Origin: Candidatus Delongbacteria bacterium
Lineage (GTDB): Bacteria > UBA4055
Reading direction: 5' to 3'
Length of the DNA: 46,990 nt
Assembly: GCA_016937995.1 (NCBI GenBank)
Contig: JAFGVM010000034.1
Coordinates: forward strand, 1 to 46,990
Shown here: positions 1 through 9,058 of the stretch, one piece after another
How positions within the stretch are numbered: position 1 is the stretch's first letter
How the letters are laid out: every line of letters starts with the position of its first letter
Notes under the pieces: model-generated
Told to the model about the DNA's origin: nothing
The model's database searches: none
The model's input: only the letters and a program-made list of their open reading frames with translations
Program-made: the position numbers and the translations under genes

Positions 1-102
1 ACTTTCTTTAAAACTCCGATCTTTATTGATCGTGAATACTCCATTTGTCCCTCCAACTTGAGGCGACATCTTTATTGGCACATAGTGGTCACCTGTTGTC
101 AT
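1..102 (-). CDS. Possible 5' end of a gene leaving the left edge
   Basis: An open frame begins at an ATG at 102-100 inside the 3' end of truB (14-base overlap) and stays open for 34 codons to the window edge. The translation starts MTTGDHYVPIKM and continues with a Gly-Gly-Thr-Asn-Gly stretch. I do not recognise the family. It does not look like RibF, the usual neighbour after truB. No strong ribosome binding site precedes the ATG, so expression would depend on coupling to truB. An alternative in-frame ATG lies at 69-67. The frame could be chance, since only about 100 bases are visible. Confidence 0.35.
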   Translation of the reverse strand, partial: MTTGDHYVPIKMSPQVGGTNGVFTINKDRSFKES

Positions 103-823
103 AATTTGAAATATCTCGGTTATCCCTGATCCTGTCAAGCAGCTCTGACACAGTAAAAGCATCCTCAATTCTAAAATCACCCGATCTGATCCTTCTCAAT
201 TCCTGCAGATGTGCAAAACAACCGAGCTTCTCACCAATATCATTCGCGAGTGACCTGATATAGGTCCCTTTTGAACAATCAACTTCCATCTCAACAGTAT
301 CACCATTAACAGAATAGATCACAATAGAATTTATCGTTATCTGCCTTGTCTTTCTTTCAACTTCGATACCTTCCCTTGCAGACTTATAAAGCCTCTTACC
401 ATTAACTTTAACAGCAGAGAACATAGGAGGCAGCTGTTCCTGATGACCGATAAAAGAATTTATCGCATCAATAACAGTATTTACATCCGGGATATTTTCT
501 GAAGTATTTGTAACAGAACCTGTTCTGTCAAATGAGTCAGTGCTTGATCCAAGTTTAACGATACAATGATAGACTTTATTCTGAGAAGAATAATTATCAG
601 CTGTCTTGGTAGCTTTTCCAAAGAGAATAACAAGCAATCCCGTAGCAAAAGGATCCAGAGTCCCTGCATGACCGACTTTTTTAACTTTAGTAAAATACCT
701 TAATTTCTTAACAACATCAAAACTTGACCATTCATCTTCTTTATCTATCAGAATAATGAACCCTTCCCTTGAAGAAAGATCACTAAGATCTGAATCTATA
801 TTTAAAACAGGATATTCTTTCAT
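89..823 (-). CDS. truB: tRNA pseudouridine(55) synthase TruB
   Basis: TruB converts U55 in the T-loop of tRNAs to pseudouridine. The catalytic motif GHAGTLDP (residues 51-58, catalytic Asp57) followed by ATGLL is intact, and the later conserved stretch with GTYIRSLANDIG is present. At 244 residues it is shorter than the E. coli enzyme (314) and appears to lack most of the C-terminal PUA-like region, as in many short bacterial TruB proteins. About 20 residues precede the catalytic core, slightly more than usual. It is the last complete gene of the minus-strand rimP-nusA-infB operon and is separated from nrnA by 160 bases that hold a palindromic element. Confidence 0.95.
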   Translation of the reverse strand: MKEYPVLNIDSDLSDLSSREGFIILIDKEDEWSSFDVVKKLRYFTKVKKVGHAGTLDPFATGLLVILFGKATKTADNYSSQNKVYHCIVKLGSSTDSFDRTGSVTNTSENIPDVNTVIDAINSFIGHQEQLPPMFSAVKVNGKRLYKSAREGIEVERKTRQITINSIVIYSVNGDTVEMEVDCSKGTYIRSLANDIGEKLGCFAHLQELRRIRSGDFRIEDAFTVSELLDRIRDNRDISNYDNR

Positions 824-844
824 TTACTTTTCTTTAATTTATTT

Positions 845-920
845 TTTTGTCATCCTCGTGCTCCGATACCGGGATTCACTTCTTTTATGGATTATCGGAT
901 CAAGTCCGATAATGACAAAA
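845..920. repeat. REP/MITE-like palindromic element
   Basis: The element is bounded by perfect 9-bp terminal inverted repeats, TTTTGTCAT (845-853) and ATGACAAAA (912-920). Inside is a second hairpin, ATTATCGGA (891-899) and TCCGATAAT (905-913) with a 5-nt loop; an imperfect stem-loop around 853-875 contains ACCGGGAT. The layout, a gtcat...gggatt...atgac double hairpin, resembles the short non-coding REP-like repeats dispersed between genes in many bacteria. I found no second full copy in this window. It lies inside the operon between nrnA and truB, so it would be transcribed. Confidence 0.55.
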
Positions 921-983
921 CACAATTGAACAGATTCAATATTTTGAAACTTTTGTGTTTTCCGGGCACAAGATATTGTACCC

Positions 984-1961
984 CTACAACTTATCCATTA
1001 CCACTTTTCTCAACTTATCCAGTACATCTGCATTAAAATCTTCAAATGTACCTTTATAACGCATCCCTGCAGCATTCTTATGTCCACCTCCACCCCACTT
1101 AGCTGCAAAATCAGAAACATTAAATTCAGACTTGGATCTTAAACTGATCTTTAACTTATTCTCATCAGCTCTTCGAACAAATAATGTAACTTCAGCCTCT
1201 TCAATAGAATTAAGTATCATCAAAACAGGCTCATTTTCGATCAAAGGATTATTCTGCTGATCATTATATGCAACAGCTATTCTCTCTTCCCCGTAAAGTT
1301 TGATCTCAGAAGCTATCTTATTTACTTTCATACTTTCTTCGTAACTTATAGAAGAAAACAACCTTTCGGTAATATCAGGAAGAACAGAACCTAAGCTCAT
1401 CAGCTCTTTAACATCTGAGATCACTTCAATATTTGTATTTTGAAACTTCAATCCGCCGGTATCAGATAAAATGCCCGTTAAAATAGCATCAGATATATCT
1501 TTTGTGATATTGTAATTACAACCCTTAAATATTTCAAGGACCAGCTGTGATGCTGAAGAAACATAACCGTCAACTAAGTTTATCGTACCGAAATTCGTAT
1601 TAGTAAAATGATGATCAATATTAACAACAGTCACATCCTTTGAGAATAATTCAGACACTTTCCCTATTCTGTCAAATGTAGCAGTATCCAGTACGATGAC
1701 ATTTTCAAATTCCGTCTTTTCTGTAATATCTGAGTACTGAATATAACTCTCTGATTTATCTCTAAACAGAAAATCGTACTTATCTATTATCTTATCCTCA
1801 TTAACTATCAATGATTTTTTTCCTAAATCGGTCAACATTAAATGGAATGCAATGCATGAACCTATATTGTCACCATCAGGAGCAAAATGCGAAGTTATTA
1901 AAAAATCATCATTCTCAGATATAAAAGTACCGATCTGCTTAATTAATTTATCCCTGTTCAT
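984..1961 (-). CDS. nrnA: DHH/DHHA1 phosphoesterase, NrnA-like (oligoribonuclease / pAp phosphatase)
   Basis: This 325-residue protein carries the DHH-family metal-binding motifs in order: APDGDNIGS (27-35), a conserved Asp92 in VLDTA, and NIDHHFTN with DHH at 116-118. The C-terminal DHHA1 glycine motif GGGGHKNAAG lies at 290-299. Length and motif order match NrnA/YtqI proteins, which degrade nanoRNA and dephosphorylate 3'-phosphoadenosine 5'-phosphate in the cytoplasm. The place between rbfA and truB is the classical position for this gene. Whether nanoRNase or pAp phosphatase activity dominates cannot be read from the sequence. Confidence 0.9.
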   Translation of the reverse strand: MNRDKLIKQIGTFISENDDFLITSHFAPDGDNIGSCIAFHLMLTDLGKKSLIVNEDKIIDKYDFLFRDKSESYIQYSDITEKTEFENVIVLDTATFDRIGKVSELFSKDVTVVNIDHHFTNTNFGTINLVDGYVSSASQLVLEIFKGCNYNITKDISDAILTGILSDTGGLKFQNTNIEVISDVKELMSLGSVLPDITERLFSSISYEESMKVNKIASEIKLYGEERIAVAYNDQQNNPLIENEPVLMILNSIEEAEVTLFVRRADENKLKISLRSKSEFNVSDFAAKWGGGGHKNAAGMRYKGTFEDFNADVLDKLRKVVMDKL

Positions 1962-1987
1962 AAATAGATCCTTATTAAAAAAAGCGA

Positions 1988-2365
1988 CTACTCGTCGCTT
2001 TCATTTTTATCTTTATCATTCTTGATGGTATTCAACAGTTCTTCGATCCTGAAAACACTATCTAAAGTATCATCATAAAAAAATCTCAGGGTAGGTGTTG
2101 TTCTCAAGCTCATATATTTACTGATATTCATCCTGATGGTCTTATTATTCCTTCTGAACAATTTCTCCAGTTCCTCAATATCTTCTTTACTTTTTTTCAA
2201 AGATGAAAAGTATACTGTAGCCACAGAAAGGTCAGGACTAATTTTAACCTTTGAAATTGAGGCATAATTCAACTCAGGAATATTCAGATCATTGAAAATT
2301 ATCTTTGAAATTGTCTTTTGAAGTTCTGAAGTAATTCTGCCTACTCTTTTTGATGAACTGCTCAT
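1988..2365 (-). CDS. rbfA: 30S ribosome-binding factor RbfA
   Basis: RbfA binds the maturing 30S subunit and helps process the 5' end of 16S rRNA. The 125-residue product has the family's usual size and pattern: an N-terminal RVGRITSELQKTISKII helix, the segment with SKVKISPDLSVATVYFS, and a C-terminal stretch with RTTPTLRFFYDDTLD. The start codon overlaps the infB stop by one base (TAATG), indicating translational coupling. The position after infB is conserved across bacteria. The C-terminal tail is short and acidic. Confidence 0.93.
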   Translation of the reverse strand: MSSSSKRVGRITSELQKTISKIIFNDLNIPELNYASISKVKISPDLSVATVYFSSLKKSKEDIEELEKLFRRNNKTIRMNISKYMSLRTTPTLRFFYDDTLDSVFRIEELLNTIKNDKDKNESDE

Positions 2366-5019
2366 TAATCAAGTTTCCTTTGAGTTTCTTTAAGTTCAAA
2401 TACCTCGATAATATCACCTATCTTGAAGTCACTGAATTTTTCAATACCTATACCGCACTCAAAACCAGCCAGAACCTCTTTAGCATCGTCTTTCATTCTT
2501 CTCAATGAAGACAATTTGCCCTGATATATCTCAACGTTATCTCTGATCAATTTAAGCTGGGCATTTCTAATAACTTTTCCATTCGTTACATAACTGCCGG
2601 CGATCGTACCCATTTTCGGAACTTTGAATAATTCACGAACTTCAGCTGTTCCCAATAATTCTTCTGTTATCAGAGGTTTCAACATTCCCTCTAGAGCATT
2701 TTTCATATCTTCTATCAGATTATAAATAATGCTGTATAATCTGATCTCGATTTTCTTAACTGATGCAAGTTCCTTAGCCTTGACATTCGGTCTTACATGA
2801 AATCCTAGGATAATAGCATTTGAAGCTTCCGCCAGAAGAACATCACCTTCAGTGATAGCACCGACCCCTTTTGAAAGAATATTAATAGCTACCTCATTAT
2901 TGGATAATTTCATTACAGAGTCACTTATAGCCTCAAGTGATCCGTCAACATCACCTTTCAATATAACATTAAGGGAATTAACATCACCTAGCTTGATCTG
3001 CTTAGATATCTGGTCAAGAGTTACCACCTCTACTTTGTATTGTGCATGAGCTCTATTGATCTGCTGACGTTTATTTGCAATACTTCTTGCTTCCTGCTCT
3101 GAATCAACAACAATAAATGCATCACCGGAATTAGGAGTACCTGAAAATCCGAGAACAACCACTGGATGTGCCGGACCGGCTTCTTCCACTTTTTCTTTTC
3201 TTTCATTGAGCATAGCCCGTACCTTACCGGAGTATTGTCCACAAACAAAGATGTCACCAACTTTTAATACACCTCTCTGAACCAATATTGTTGATACCGG
3301 ACCTAAACCCTTGTCTAACTTAGATTCAATAACAGTACCTTTAGCTGAAGAGATAAAGTCCGCTTTTAATTCGATCATCTCAGCTTCAAGTAAAATTGCT
3401 GCAAGCAGGTCTTCAACACCGTCACCTGTTTTAGCAGATATCTCAACTGACTGATACTTACCGCCCCAGTCTTCAACTAAAATATTTCTTTGAGACAACT
3501 GTGTCTTTATCTTTTCAGGATCAGCATTAGGTTTATCTATCTTATTTATTGCAAAAACTATCGGGACCTGTGCAAGTAAAGCATGGTCTATAGCTTCATT
3601 GGTCTGCGCGTTGACCTTATCGTCAGCTGCTATTATAATGATCGCAATATCAGTTATTTTTGCACCCCTGGACCTCATAGCTGTAAAAGCTTCATGACCC
3701 GGAGTATCCAAGAAAGTTATATTCTTACCTTTATATGATACTACATATGCACCAATATGCTGAGTGATACCACCGGATTCCCCAGCAGCAACTTTAGTCT
3801 CACGTAAGTAATCTATCAAAGAAGTTTTACCGTGATCCACATGACCCATAACCGTTACTACAGGATGTCTGTCAGTAAGATTCTCCGTAATAACTTCCTG
3901 ATCATTCAGGAATTCTTCTTCGTATTCACTCTCAAATTCAACTTCAAATTCATACTCTGCAGCTATCAGCTCGATTACTTCCTTATCAAGTCTCTGATTT
4001 ATAGTTACCATCATTCCCATAGTGAAACATTTTGAAATAATATCAGAAACATCCACTTCAAGCTTATTTGCCAGTTCAGATGTGGAAATAAATTCAGATA
4101 CTGTCAATACATTGACTTCTACCTCTATCTCCATTCCGTTCTCTTGGGTCTTTCTTTTCTTCTTTTTCTTAAAAGACTTCCCACTTTCAGATTTCATTTT
4201 GCTTAATGTATCTTTGATCGAATCTTTTACTTCCTCTTTATCAACTTTTCCTTTTTTCTTTTTTCTTTTGAACTTGGTTGCTGCAAATTCAGTCTCCTGA
4301 ACAAAGTTTTTCTTGTATTTTTTCCTCTTTAATGATTCTTTTCTCTCTTTCAGCTCTTTTTCTTTCTGCTCCTGAGTCTGAACAGTAGACTTTTGCTTAG
4401 AAGATTTTTTATCTTTCTTTGAGGATTTTTTATCGTCAATTTCAATTTCAATTTTTTCATCGGTTTTAACTACTTTACTTTCACCTGATCTCTTTTGAGG
4501 TTTAGGTTCTTCAATTTTCTCTTTTGACTGAGAAAATGATTTAGGATCTGATCTTTTAACCTTCCTTTTTGAATTATCATCTTTCTTTTCTTCTTCTTCA
4601 GTTTTCTTCAGAACGGGTTCTTTTTCAACTACTTCTTTTTTAACCTCTTCTTCAACTACCTCTTCTTTCTTGATCCTTCTCTTGGATTTTCTTGCTTTTC
4701 TACTAGACTCAATATCCTCATCACTCATTGATAAAATATCATCTAATTCTGAAATCCTAGAAACAACATCAGTTTCTCCTGATTGAACAATATTTATTTT
4801 AGGATCATCATCGTCAGCAGATTTTCTATTGTATTCATTGTACTTGGTTATACTGAATTTTTTTAGAACAGAAACGTATTCGTCTTCCTTGATCTTAGTC
4901 AAAATACCTTTACTGATATCCAAGCCTAATTCTTTACTTAAAAAATCAAGTATCTTATTGGAAGTAAGATTTAATTCTTTAGCTATTTTTATTACCTGTC
5001 TTTTTTTGCCTTCTTTCAT
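2365..5019 (-). CDS. infB: Translation initiation factor IF-2
   Basis: IF-2 is the GTPase that brings initiator tRNA to the ribosome. The 884-residue product has an N-terminal IF2_N-type helical module (about 1-60), a long Lys/Glu-rich linker (about 100-300), a second IF2_N module (about 303-360), and then the G domain with GHVDHGKT (392-399), DTPGHE (438-443) and NKID (492-495). The C-terminal beta-barrel and tRNA-binding domains follow and end in a conserved EVFE segment. The charged linker is low-complexity and is long for the family, though this region is variable. It is coupled to rbfA downstream and lies 5 bases after the L7Ae-family gene. Confidence 0.97.
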   Translation of the reverse strand: MKEGKKRQVIKIAKELNLTSNKILDFLSKELGLDISKGILTKIKEDEYVSVLKKFSITKYNEYNRKSADDDDPKINIVQSGETDVVSRISELDDILSMSDEDIESSRKARKSKRRIKKEEVVEEEVKKEVVEKEPVLKKTEEEEKKDDNSKRKVKRSDPKSFSQSKEKIEEPKPQKRSGESKVVKTDEKIEIEIDDKKSSKKDKKSSKQKSTVQTQEQKEKELKERKESLKRKKYKKNFVQETEFAATKFKRKKKKGKVDKEEVKDSIKDTLSKMKSESGKSFKKKKKRKTQENGMEIEVEVNVLTVSEFISTSELANKLEVDVSDIISKCFTMGMMVTINQRLDKEVIELIAAEYEFEVEFESEYEEEFLNDQEVITENLTDRHPVVTVMGHVDHGKTSLIDYLRETKVAAGESGGITQHIGAYVVSYKGKNITFLDTPGHEAFTAMRSRGAKITDIAIIIIAADDKVNAQTNEAIDHALLAQVPIVFAINKIDKPNADPEKIKTQLSQRNILVEDWGGKYQSVEISAKTGDGVEDLLAAILLEAEMIELKADFISSAKGTVIESKLDKGLGPVSTILVQRGVLKVGDIFVCGQYSGKVRAMLNERKEKVEEAGPAHPVVVLGFSGTPNSGDAFIVVDSEQEARSIANKRQQINRAHAQYKVEVVTLDQISKQIKLGDVNSLNVILKGDVDGSLEAISDSVMKLSNNEVAINILSKGVGAITEGDVLLAEASNAIILGFHVRPNVKAKELASVKKIEIRLYSIIYNLIEDMKNALEGMLKPLITEELLGTAEVRELFKVPKMGTIAGSYVTNGKVIRNAQLKLIRDNVEIYQGKLSSLRRMKDDAKEVLAGFECGIGIEKFSDFKIGDIIEVFELKETQRKLD

Positions 5020-5024
5020 CTAAT

Positions 5025-5339
5025 CTATATCTCCAAAGATTTTAAATGTTTTTTTATCTCTTTATCAAACTCAGATGTTTTTACACCTATGATTTTCACA
5101 CTGCTTTTACTGATAAGATTACCCGGTTCAGCCATGATATTTATTTTAGTATCAGGAAAAGTTTTAATTATTTTTTTTATTGAGTTCTCACTTGTTCCTT
5201 CATCAATTATTATTAAACCCATTTTTTTTGCACTGGAAGCTAACAAAGAATTGTAACCTATAACTGCATTTTTACTTCTTATAGCAAAATGCAGCAGGGA
5301 AGATATTTTTTTCAAGGTCACTTCTTTGCTATTAATCAC
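5025..5339 (-). CDS. L7Ae/L30e-family RNA-binding protein (YlxQ-like)
   Basis: This 104-residue protein matches the small L7Ae/L30e ribosomal-protein family found between nusA and infB in many bacteria (YlxQ in Bacillus). Visible features are the N-terminal helix LLHFAIRSKNAVIGYN, a GLIIIDEGTS strand-turn, and a C-terminal IIGVKTSEFDKEI. Members are K-turn RNA binders; the cellular role is poorly defined. The start is a GTG (5339-5337) that overlaps the nusA stop by 8 bases. The DUF448/YlxR gene that often lies between nusA and ylxQ is absent here. Confidence 0.8.
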   Translation of the reverse strand: MINSKEVTLKKISSLLHFAIRSKNAVIGYNSLLASSAKKMGLIIIDEGTSENSIKKIIKTFPDTKINIMAEPGNLISKSSVKIIGVKTSEFDKEIKKHLKSLEI

Positions 5340-6585
5340 TATAGTAGCTATCCAATGTTGATTTTATGAAATTATATATTTCCTCATCGATCCCTTCAAT
5401 TTCCATTACTTCAGATTTATCTTTTTCGTAGAAATTATCTGCTGTCAATATATCGTGCTGGATCAAACTTGTTCTAAGTTCCTGATTTAACTCTGATACT
5501 TCCTGGATCTTCAATTCATTTGCTTCATTAAATTTACTTTCTGTAGATATATTCAATTTGTAACCTGATATTTCTTCACTCAATTCAACATTAGTGTTCC
5601 TTATACCCATAACGTCTTTTTCAATTGCATCAGGAATTATAATATCAGCTGTTTTTTCTTCTTCGTTTATATCAATAGAATATTCAGTTTTTATACCTAA
5701 CAACCTTGTTATGAACATACGGGGTTCGTCAATCTGTTGAATAATATCGATCTTTTCCTTGTTCAATTCAGAGACAATAGCGGTTATTCTGGCACCACGC
5801 TGACCTACACAAGCACCAACCGGATCGACTCTATTATCCAAAGTTTCCAATATAACCTTTGATCTGATGCCGGGCTGTCTTGCTATCTTAACGATCTGAA
5901 TTATACCATCGCTTATCTCCGGAACTTCCAATTCAAACAGTTTCTTAATAAATTCTTTATCAGATCTTGTGACAATTATCTTCACATCCTGATTCTTAAA
6001 AAATACATCTTTAATTACCGCCTTAACCAGCTCTCCTCTTCTATATCTTTCGTTAAAGATAGATTCTGATTTCGGCATAATTACTTCAACATCATCATAG
6101 TTTATTTTAATTTCTCTTGGTGTTATCTGATGAACTGAACCCATTATAACTTCTCCGATCCTTTGTTCGAAGGCTTCAAAAATATTTGCCTTCTCAACCT
6201 TTTTGATCTTTTGAGCCAGGATCTGTTTAGCAGCTATGATATGTCTTCTTCCAAAAGTATCGAAGTTTATGATCTCAGGAACATCATCTCCTATTTCAGC
6301 ATCTTCATCGATTTTCAGCGCATCTGAAAGTTTCAGCTGACTTACAGGGTCATTAAAATCTTCATCGGCAACAACCACTCTTTCGTGTATTATTTCCACA
6401 TCTCCAGAATCAATATTGAAAGTTACACTAAAATATTCTTCCGCTGATGTTTCCTCATCAATATTGAATTTTTTCTTCAATATGCTTAAAAATATAGATT
6501 TTACAATTTCGCTTAATTTAGATTTATCTATTTTTTTCTCTCTGAGTATGCCTTTCACGGCTAATACAACTTCACTTGCGTCCAT
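5332..6585 (-). CDS. nusA: Transcription termination/antitermination factor NusA
   Basis: NusA binds RNA polymerase and modulates pausing, hairpin-dependent termination and antitermination. The 417 residues comprise the polymerase-binding N-terminal domain (about 1-125), an S1 domain (about 135-205), and two KH domains with the signature GACVGQRGARI (257-267). A short C-terminal helical stretch (about 363-417) resembles a helix-hairpin-helix repeat. The ATG at 6585 is preceded by an AGGGG ribosome binding site at about 6590. It lies 13 bases after rimP. Because NusA acts on hairpins, the hairpin in the leader of this operon is of interest for autoregulation. Confidence 0.97.
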   Translation of the reverse strand: MDASEVVLAVKGILREKKIDKSKLSEIVKSIFLSILKKKFNIDEETSAEEYFSVTFNIDSGDVEIIHERVVVADEDFNDPVSQLKLSDALKIDEDAEIGDDVPEIINFDTFGRRHIIAAKQILAQKIKKVEKANIFEAFEQRIGEVIMGSVHQITPREIKINYDDVEVIMPKSESIFNERYRRGELVKAVIKDVFFKNQDVKIIVTRSDKEFIKKLFELEVPEISDGIIQIVKIARQPGIRSKVILETLDNRVDPVGACVGQRGARITAIVSELNKEKIDIIQQIDEPRMFITRLLGIKTEYSIDINEEEKTADIIIPDAIEKDVMGIRNTNVELSEEISGYKLNISTESKFNEANELKIQEVSELNQELRTSLIQHDILTADNFYEKDKSEVMEIEGIDEEIYNFIKSTLDSYYSD

Positions 6586-6598
6586 GGAAACTGACCCC

Positions 6599-7066
6599 CT
6601 ATTTTCGTTTTCCGATTTTTATTATTAATTTTGATTTAATTATTTTATCAAGATCTATTTTTTTCTCTTTATCACTGCCTGTCTCTATCATAATATGGTT
6701 CTCTAGGACTTCTTTCACAATGCCTGTTTCTTTAACCACAGATCCATTTTCATCTTCATAACTGACCGTAATATCTCTGCCAATATTCCTTTTAAAGTCT
6801 GACGAAGTTGCCAGAGGTCTATCCAAACCGGGAGAACTGACATCCAGTGAAAAATCAAATGGAATGATAAGCTGAGCATCATTCAGTTTATGAAATTCTT
6901 TTGTAATAGCTGTCAGCTCGGTAATACCCGGTCCCTTTAAAGAACCTACTACAACATTCAGTTTCTTGTCTCTGGACTTTTCATCAAAAGATAATTCAAC
7001 CAGTTCCTGTCCATATTTAATGATGATCGGTTCAATTGCTTCTTTTATTTTTGCTATTAACGTCAT
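6599..7066 (-). CDS. rimP: Ribosome maturation factor RimP
   Basis: RimP assists maturation of the 30S subunit. The 155-residue product shows the family pattern: an N-terminal segment with VELSFDEKSRDKKLNVVVG, a central DFSLDVSSPGLDRPL (the conserved SSPGLDRPL motif), and a C-terminal SH3-like barrel with basic end KLIIKIGKRK. The ATG at 7066 has a GAAGGGAA ribosome binding site. It is the first gene of the operon leading to truB, which is its usual place beside nusA. Confidence 0.95.
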   Translation of the reverse strand: MTLIAKIKEAIEPIIIKYGQELVELSFDEKSRDKKLNVVVGSLKGPGITELTAITKEFHKLNDAQLIIPFDFSLDVSSPGLDRPLATSSDFKRNIGRDITVSYEDENGSVVKETGIVKEVLENHIMIETGSDKEKKIDLDKIIKSKLIIKIGKRK

Positions 7067-7094
7067 TTCCCTTCACAATAATTTAATTATTTAA

Positions 7095-7120
7095 CAAAAA
7101 AGTGGGATATTTCCCACTTT
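7095..7120 (-). terminator. Rho-independent terminator between dxs and rimP
   Basis: A perfect 9-bp stem, AAAGTGGGA (7099-7107) and TCCCACTTT (7112-7120), closes a 4-nt loop. On the minus strand it is followed by a T-run formed from the A-tract at 7096-7101. It lies 61 bases beyond the dxs stop and 33 bases before rimP, so it ends the response regulator-kdsB-dxs transcript. It also lies downstream of a possible promoter at 7149-7177, so it could act as an attenuator of the rimP operon. Confidence 0.8.
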
Positions 7121-7148
7121 CTCAAAGCCTCAACTATATTACAAGTCG

Positions 7149-7177
7149 AATATAACACAAAATGTTAAATTATGCAA
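7149..7177 (-). promoter_or_regulatory. Candidate promoter for the rimP-nusA-infB operon
   Basis: On the minus strand TTGCAT (7177-7172) is followed after 17 nt by TATATT (7154-7149). The -10 box matches the sigma70 consensus at 5 of 6 positions, the -35 box only at 3. It starts four bases after the dxs stop codon. If used, the RNA would begin near 7142 and pass through the 7099-7120 hairpin before rimP. AT-rich DNA gives chance matches, so confidence is moderate. Confidence 0.4.
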
Positions 7178-7180
7178 GAG

Positions 7181-9058
7181 CTATTTGTTAATAAAAAAGG
7201 TTTCTGCTGATTTGGCTATTCCTTCCGGATTTAAATTTAAAAGCTCAAATAATTCTTCCATACTGCCGTGTTCAACAAATTCATCCTCAATACCGATCAT
7301 TTTTAATTTTGCATCAAAAATATTCTCTCTATTTAGAACTTCCAGTATCGCACTTCCGAATCCTCCTATCACAGTGTTCTCTTCAACTGTAATAATACAG
7401 TCATGGTCCTTATAAGCTTCTTTTACCATATCAACATCTACAGGTTTTATGAATTTCATATCGTACACAGAACAACTAATATTGTTTTTCTCCAGGATCT
7501 TTGATGCTTCCATAACGCTATTTGTTATGTTTCCTATAGAAAGAAATGCAATATTCGAACCGGTTTTCAACTTTTCACCTTTACCGATATCAATGATCCT
7601 CGGCTCCACATCAATACTTTCACCCACGCTTGTTCCTCTCGGATATCTGACAGCAAAAATTCCGTCACTTACAACTGATGTGTAAAGCATGTCAAGCATT
7701 TCTCTTTCATTTCTCGGAGACATCATGATCAGTCCAGGAATATATCTTAGATATGACATATCAAAAACTCCATGATGTGTCGGTCCGTCTTCCCCGACTA
7801 ATCCTGCTCTGTCCATAGCAAAGACCACGTTTAATTTCTGTAACGCACAGTCATGTATGATCTGATCTATAGATCTTTGGAGAAATGTAGAATAAATTGC
7901 AACTACCGGTTTAAAACCCTCCATGGATAAGGCAGCGGCAAATGTTACAGCGTGTTCTTCAGCGATCCCGACATCAAACAACCTTTCGGGATATTTATCA
8001 CCGAATTCTGAAAGACCTGTTCCTACTTTCATAGCTGCTGTAATTGCTACGATTTTCTCATTTTGCTCTGCAAGTCTGCATAGAACCTTACCAAAAACAT
8101 CCTGATACTTTAATTTAGCAACTTTATTTTCTGAACTACCATTATTCAATATTCCCGGTGCCACACCGTGGTAAGTTCCTTTTTCGTCCTGTTCAGCCGG
8201 TTTAAAACCTTTTCCCTTTTCAGTGATCACATGAAGAAATACAGGTCCGAACACATCATTTTTGATATTTTCAAGCACTTTTATTAACGCATTAAGATCA
8301 TGTCCGTTGATCGGACCGATGTAATTGAAACCTAATTTTTCAAACAATACTCCGGGAGTTAAAAGAGTTTTAACACTTTTTTCAATTCTTGAAAGGCCTT
8401 TTCTTATAGGTCTTCCAAGTTTATACTTTCCTGTAAAGTTCCATATTTCATTTTTTAATTTATTGAAAGTGGGATCAGAAAGTAATGATGCTAAATATTT
8501 TGAAAGAGCACCAACGTTTTTTGATATCGACATCTCGTTATCATTCAAAATAACAAGAAATTTCTTCTGGGATGCACCTGCATTATTTAAACCTTCAAAT
8601 GCCATCCCGCCGGTAATTGAACCATCTCCTATAACCGAGATCACGTGGTTCTTATTTCCCTTTAAAAAAGATGCTTCTACGAAACCGTAACCTGCAGAAA
8701 TTGATGTTGATGCATGTCCAACACCGAAAGAATCAAATTCTGATTCAGAAGGTTTTATAAATCCGCTTATCCCCTTAAACTGTCTGTTTGTATGAAAAAC
8801 ATCTCTTCTTCCAGTAAATATTTTATGTGCGTAAGCCTGATGGCCAACATCCCATACTATTTTATCATCCGGAGCATTAAATACTTTGTGCAGAGCAATG
8901 GTCAGTTCTACAACTCCTAAACTTGGGGCCAGATGACCTCCAGTGATATCAACATTCTTAATTATAAATTCTCTAGTCTCTTCAGCCAGCTTTATTAAAT
9001 CATTATTATCTAATTTTTTAATATCCAATGGTGAATTGATGTTTTTTAATATTTCCAT
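7181..9058 (-). CDS. dxs: 1-deoxy-D-xylulose-5-phosphate synthase
   Basis: DXS condenses pyruvate with glyceraldehyde 3-phosphate, the first step of the MEP isoprenoid pathway, using thiamine diphosphate. The 625-residue product is full length. Visible are His42 in GGHLAPSLG, His73 in DVGHQAYAHKI, the thiamine-diphosphate motif GDGSITGG (144-151), and the catalytic Glu367 in IAEEHAV. I chose the ATG at 9058, which overlaps the kdsB stop by one base (TGATG) and has AAGGGAA at a good distance; a TTG one codon upstream is in frame. It is the last gene of the response regulator-kdsB-dxs operon. Confidence 0.96.
   Translation of the reverse strand: MEILKNINSPLDIKKLDNNDLIKLAEETREFIIKNVDITGGHLAPSLGVVELTIALHKVFNAPDDKIVWDVGHQAYAHKIFTGRRDVFHTNRQFKGISGFIKPSESEFDSFGVGHASTSISAGYGFVEASFLKGNKNHVISVIGDGSITGGMAFEGLNNAGASQKKFLVILNDNEMSISKNVGALSKYLASLLSDPTFNKLKNEIWNFTGKYKLGRPIRKGLSRIEKSVKTLLTPGVLFEKLGFNYIGPINGHDLNALIKVLENIKNDVFGPVFLHVITEKGKGFKPAEQDEKGTYHGVAPGILNNGSSENKVAKLKYQDVFGKVLCRLAEQNEKIVAITAAMKVGTGLSEFGDKYPERLFDVGIAEEHAVTFAAALSMEGFKPVVAIYSTFLQRSIDQIIHDCALQKLNVVFAMDRAGLVGEDGPTHHGVFDMSYLRYIPGLIMMSPRNEREMLDMLYTSVVSDGIFAVRYPRGTSVGESIDVEPRIIDIGKGEKLKTGSNIAFLSIGNITNSVMEASKILEKNNISCSVYDMKFIKPVDVDMVKEAYKDHDCIITVEENTVIGGFGSAILEVLNRENIFDAKLKMIGIEDEFVEHGSMEELFELLNLNPEGIAKSAETFFINK

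Noticed and set aside
4022-4300. Plus-strand ORF with Phe-rich product inside infB
   Set aside because: It is antisense to the Lys-rich linker of IF-2, an expected shadow frame.
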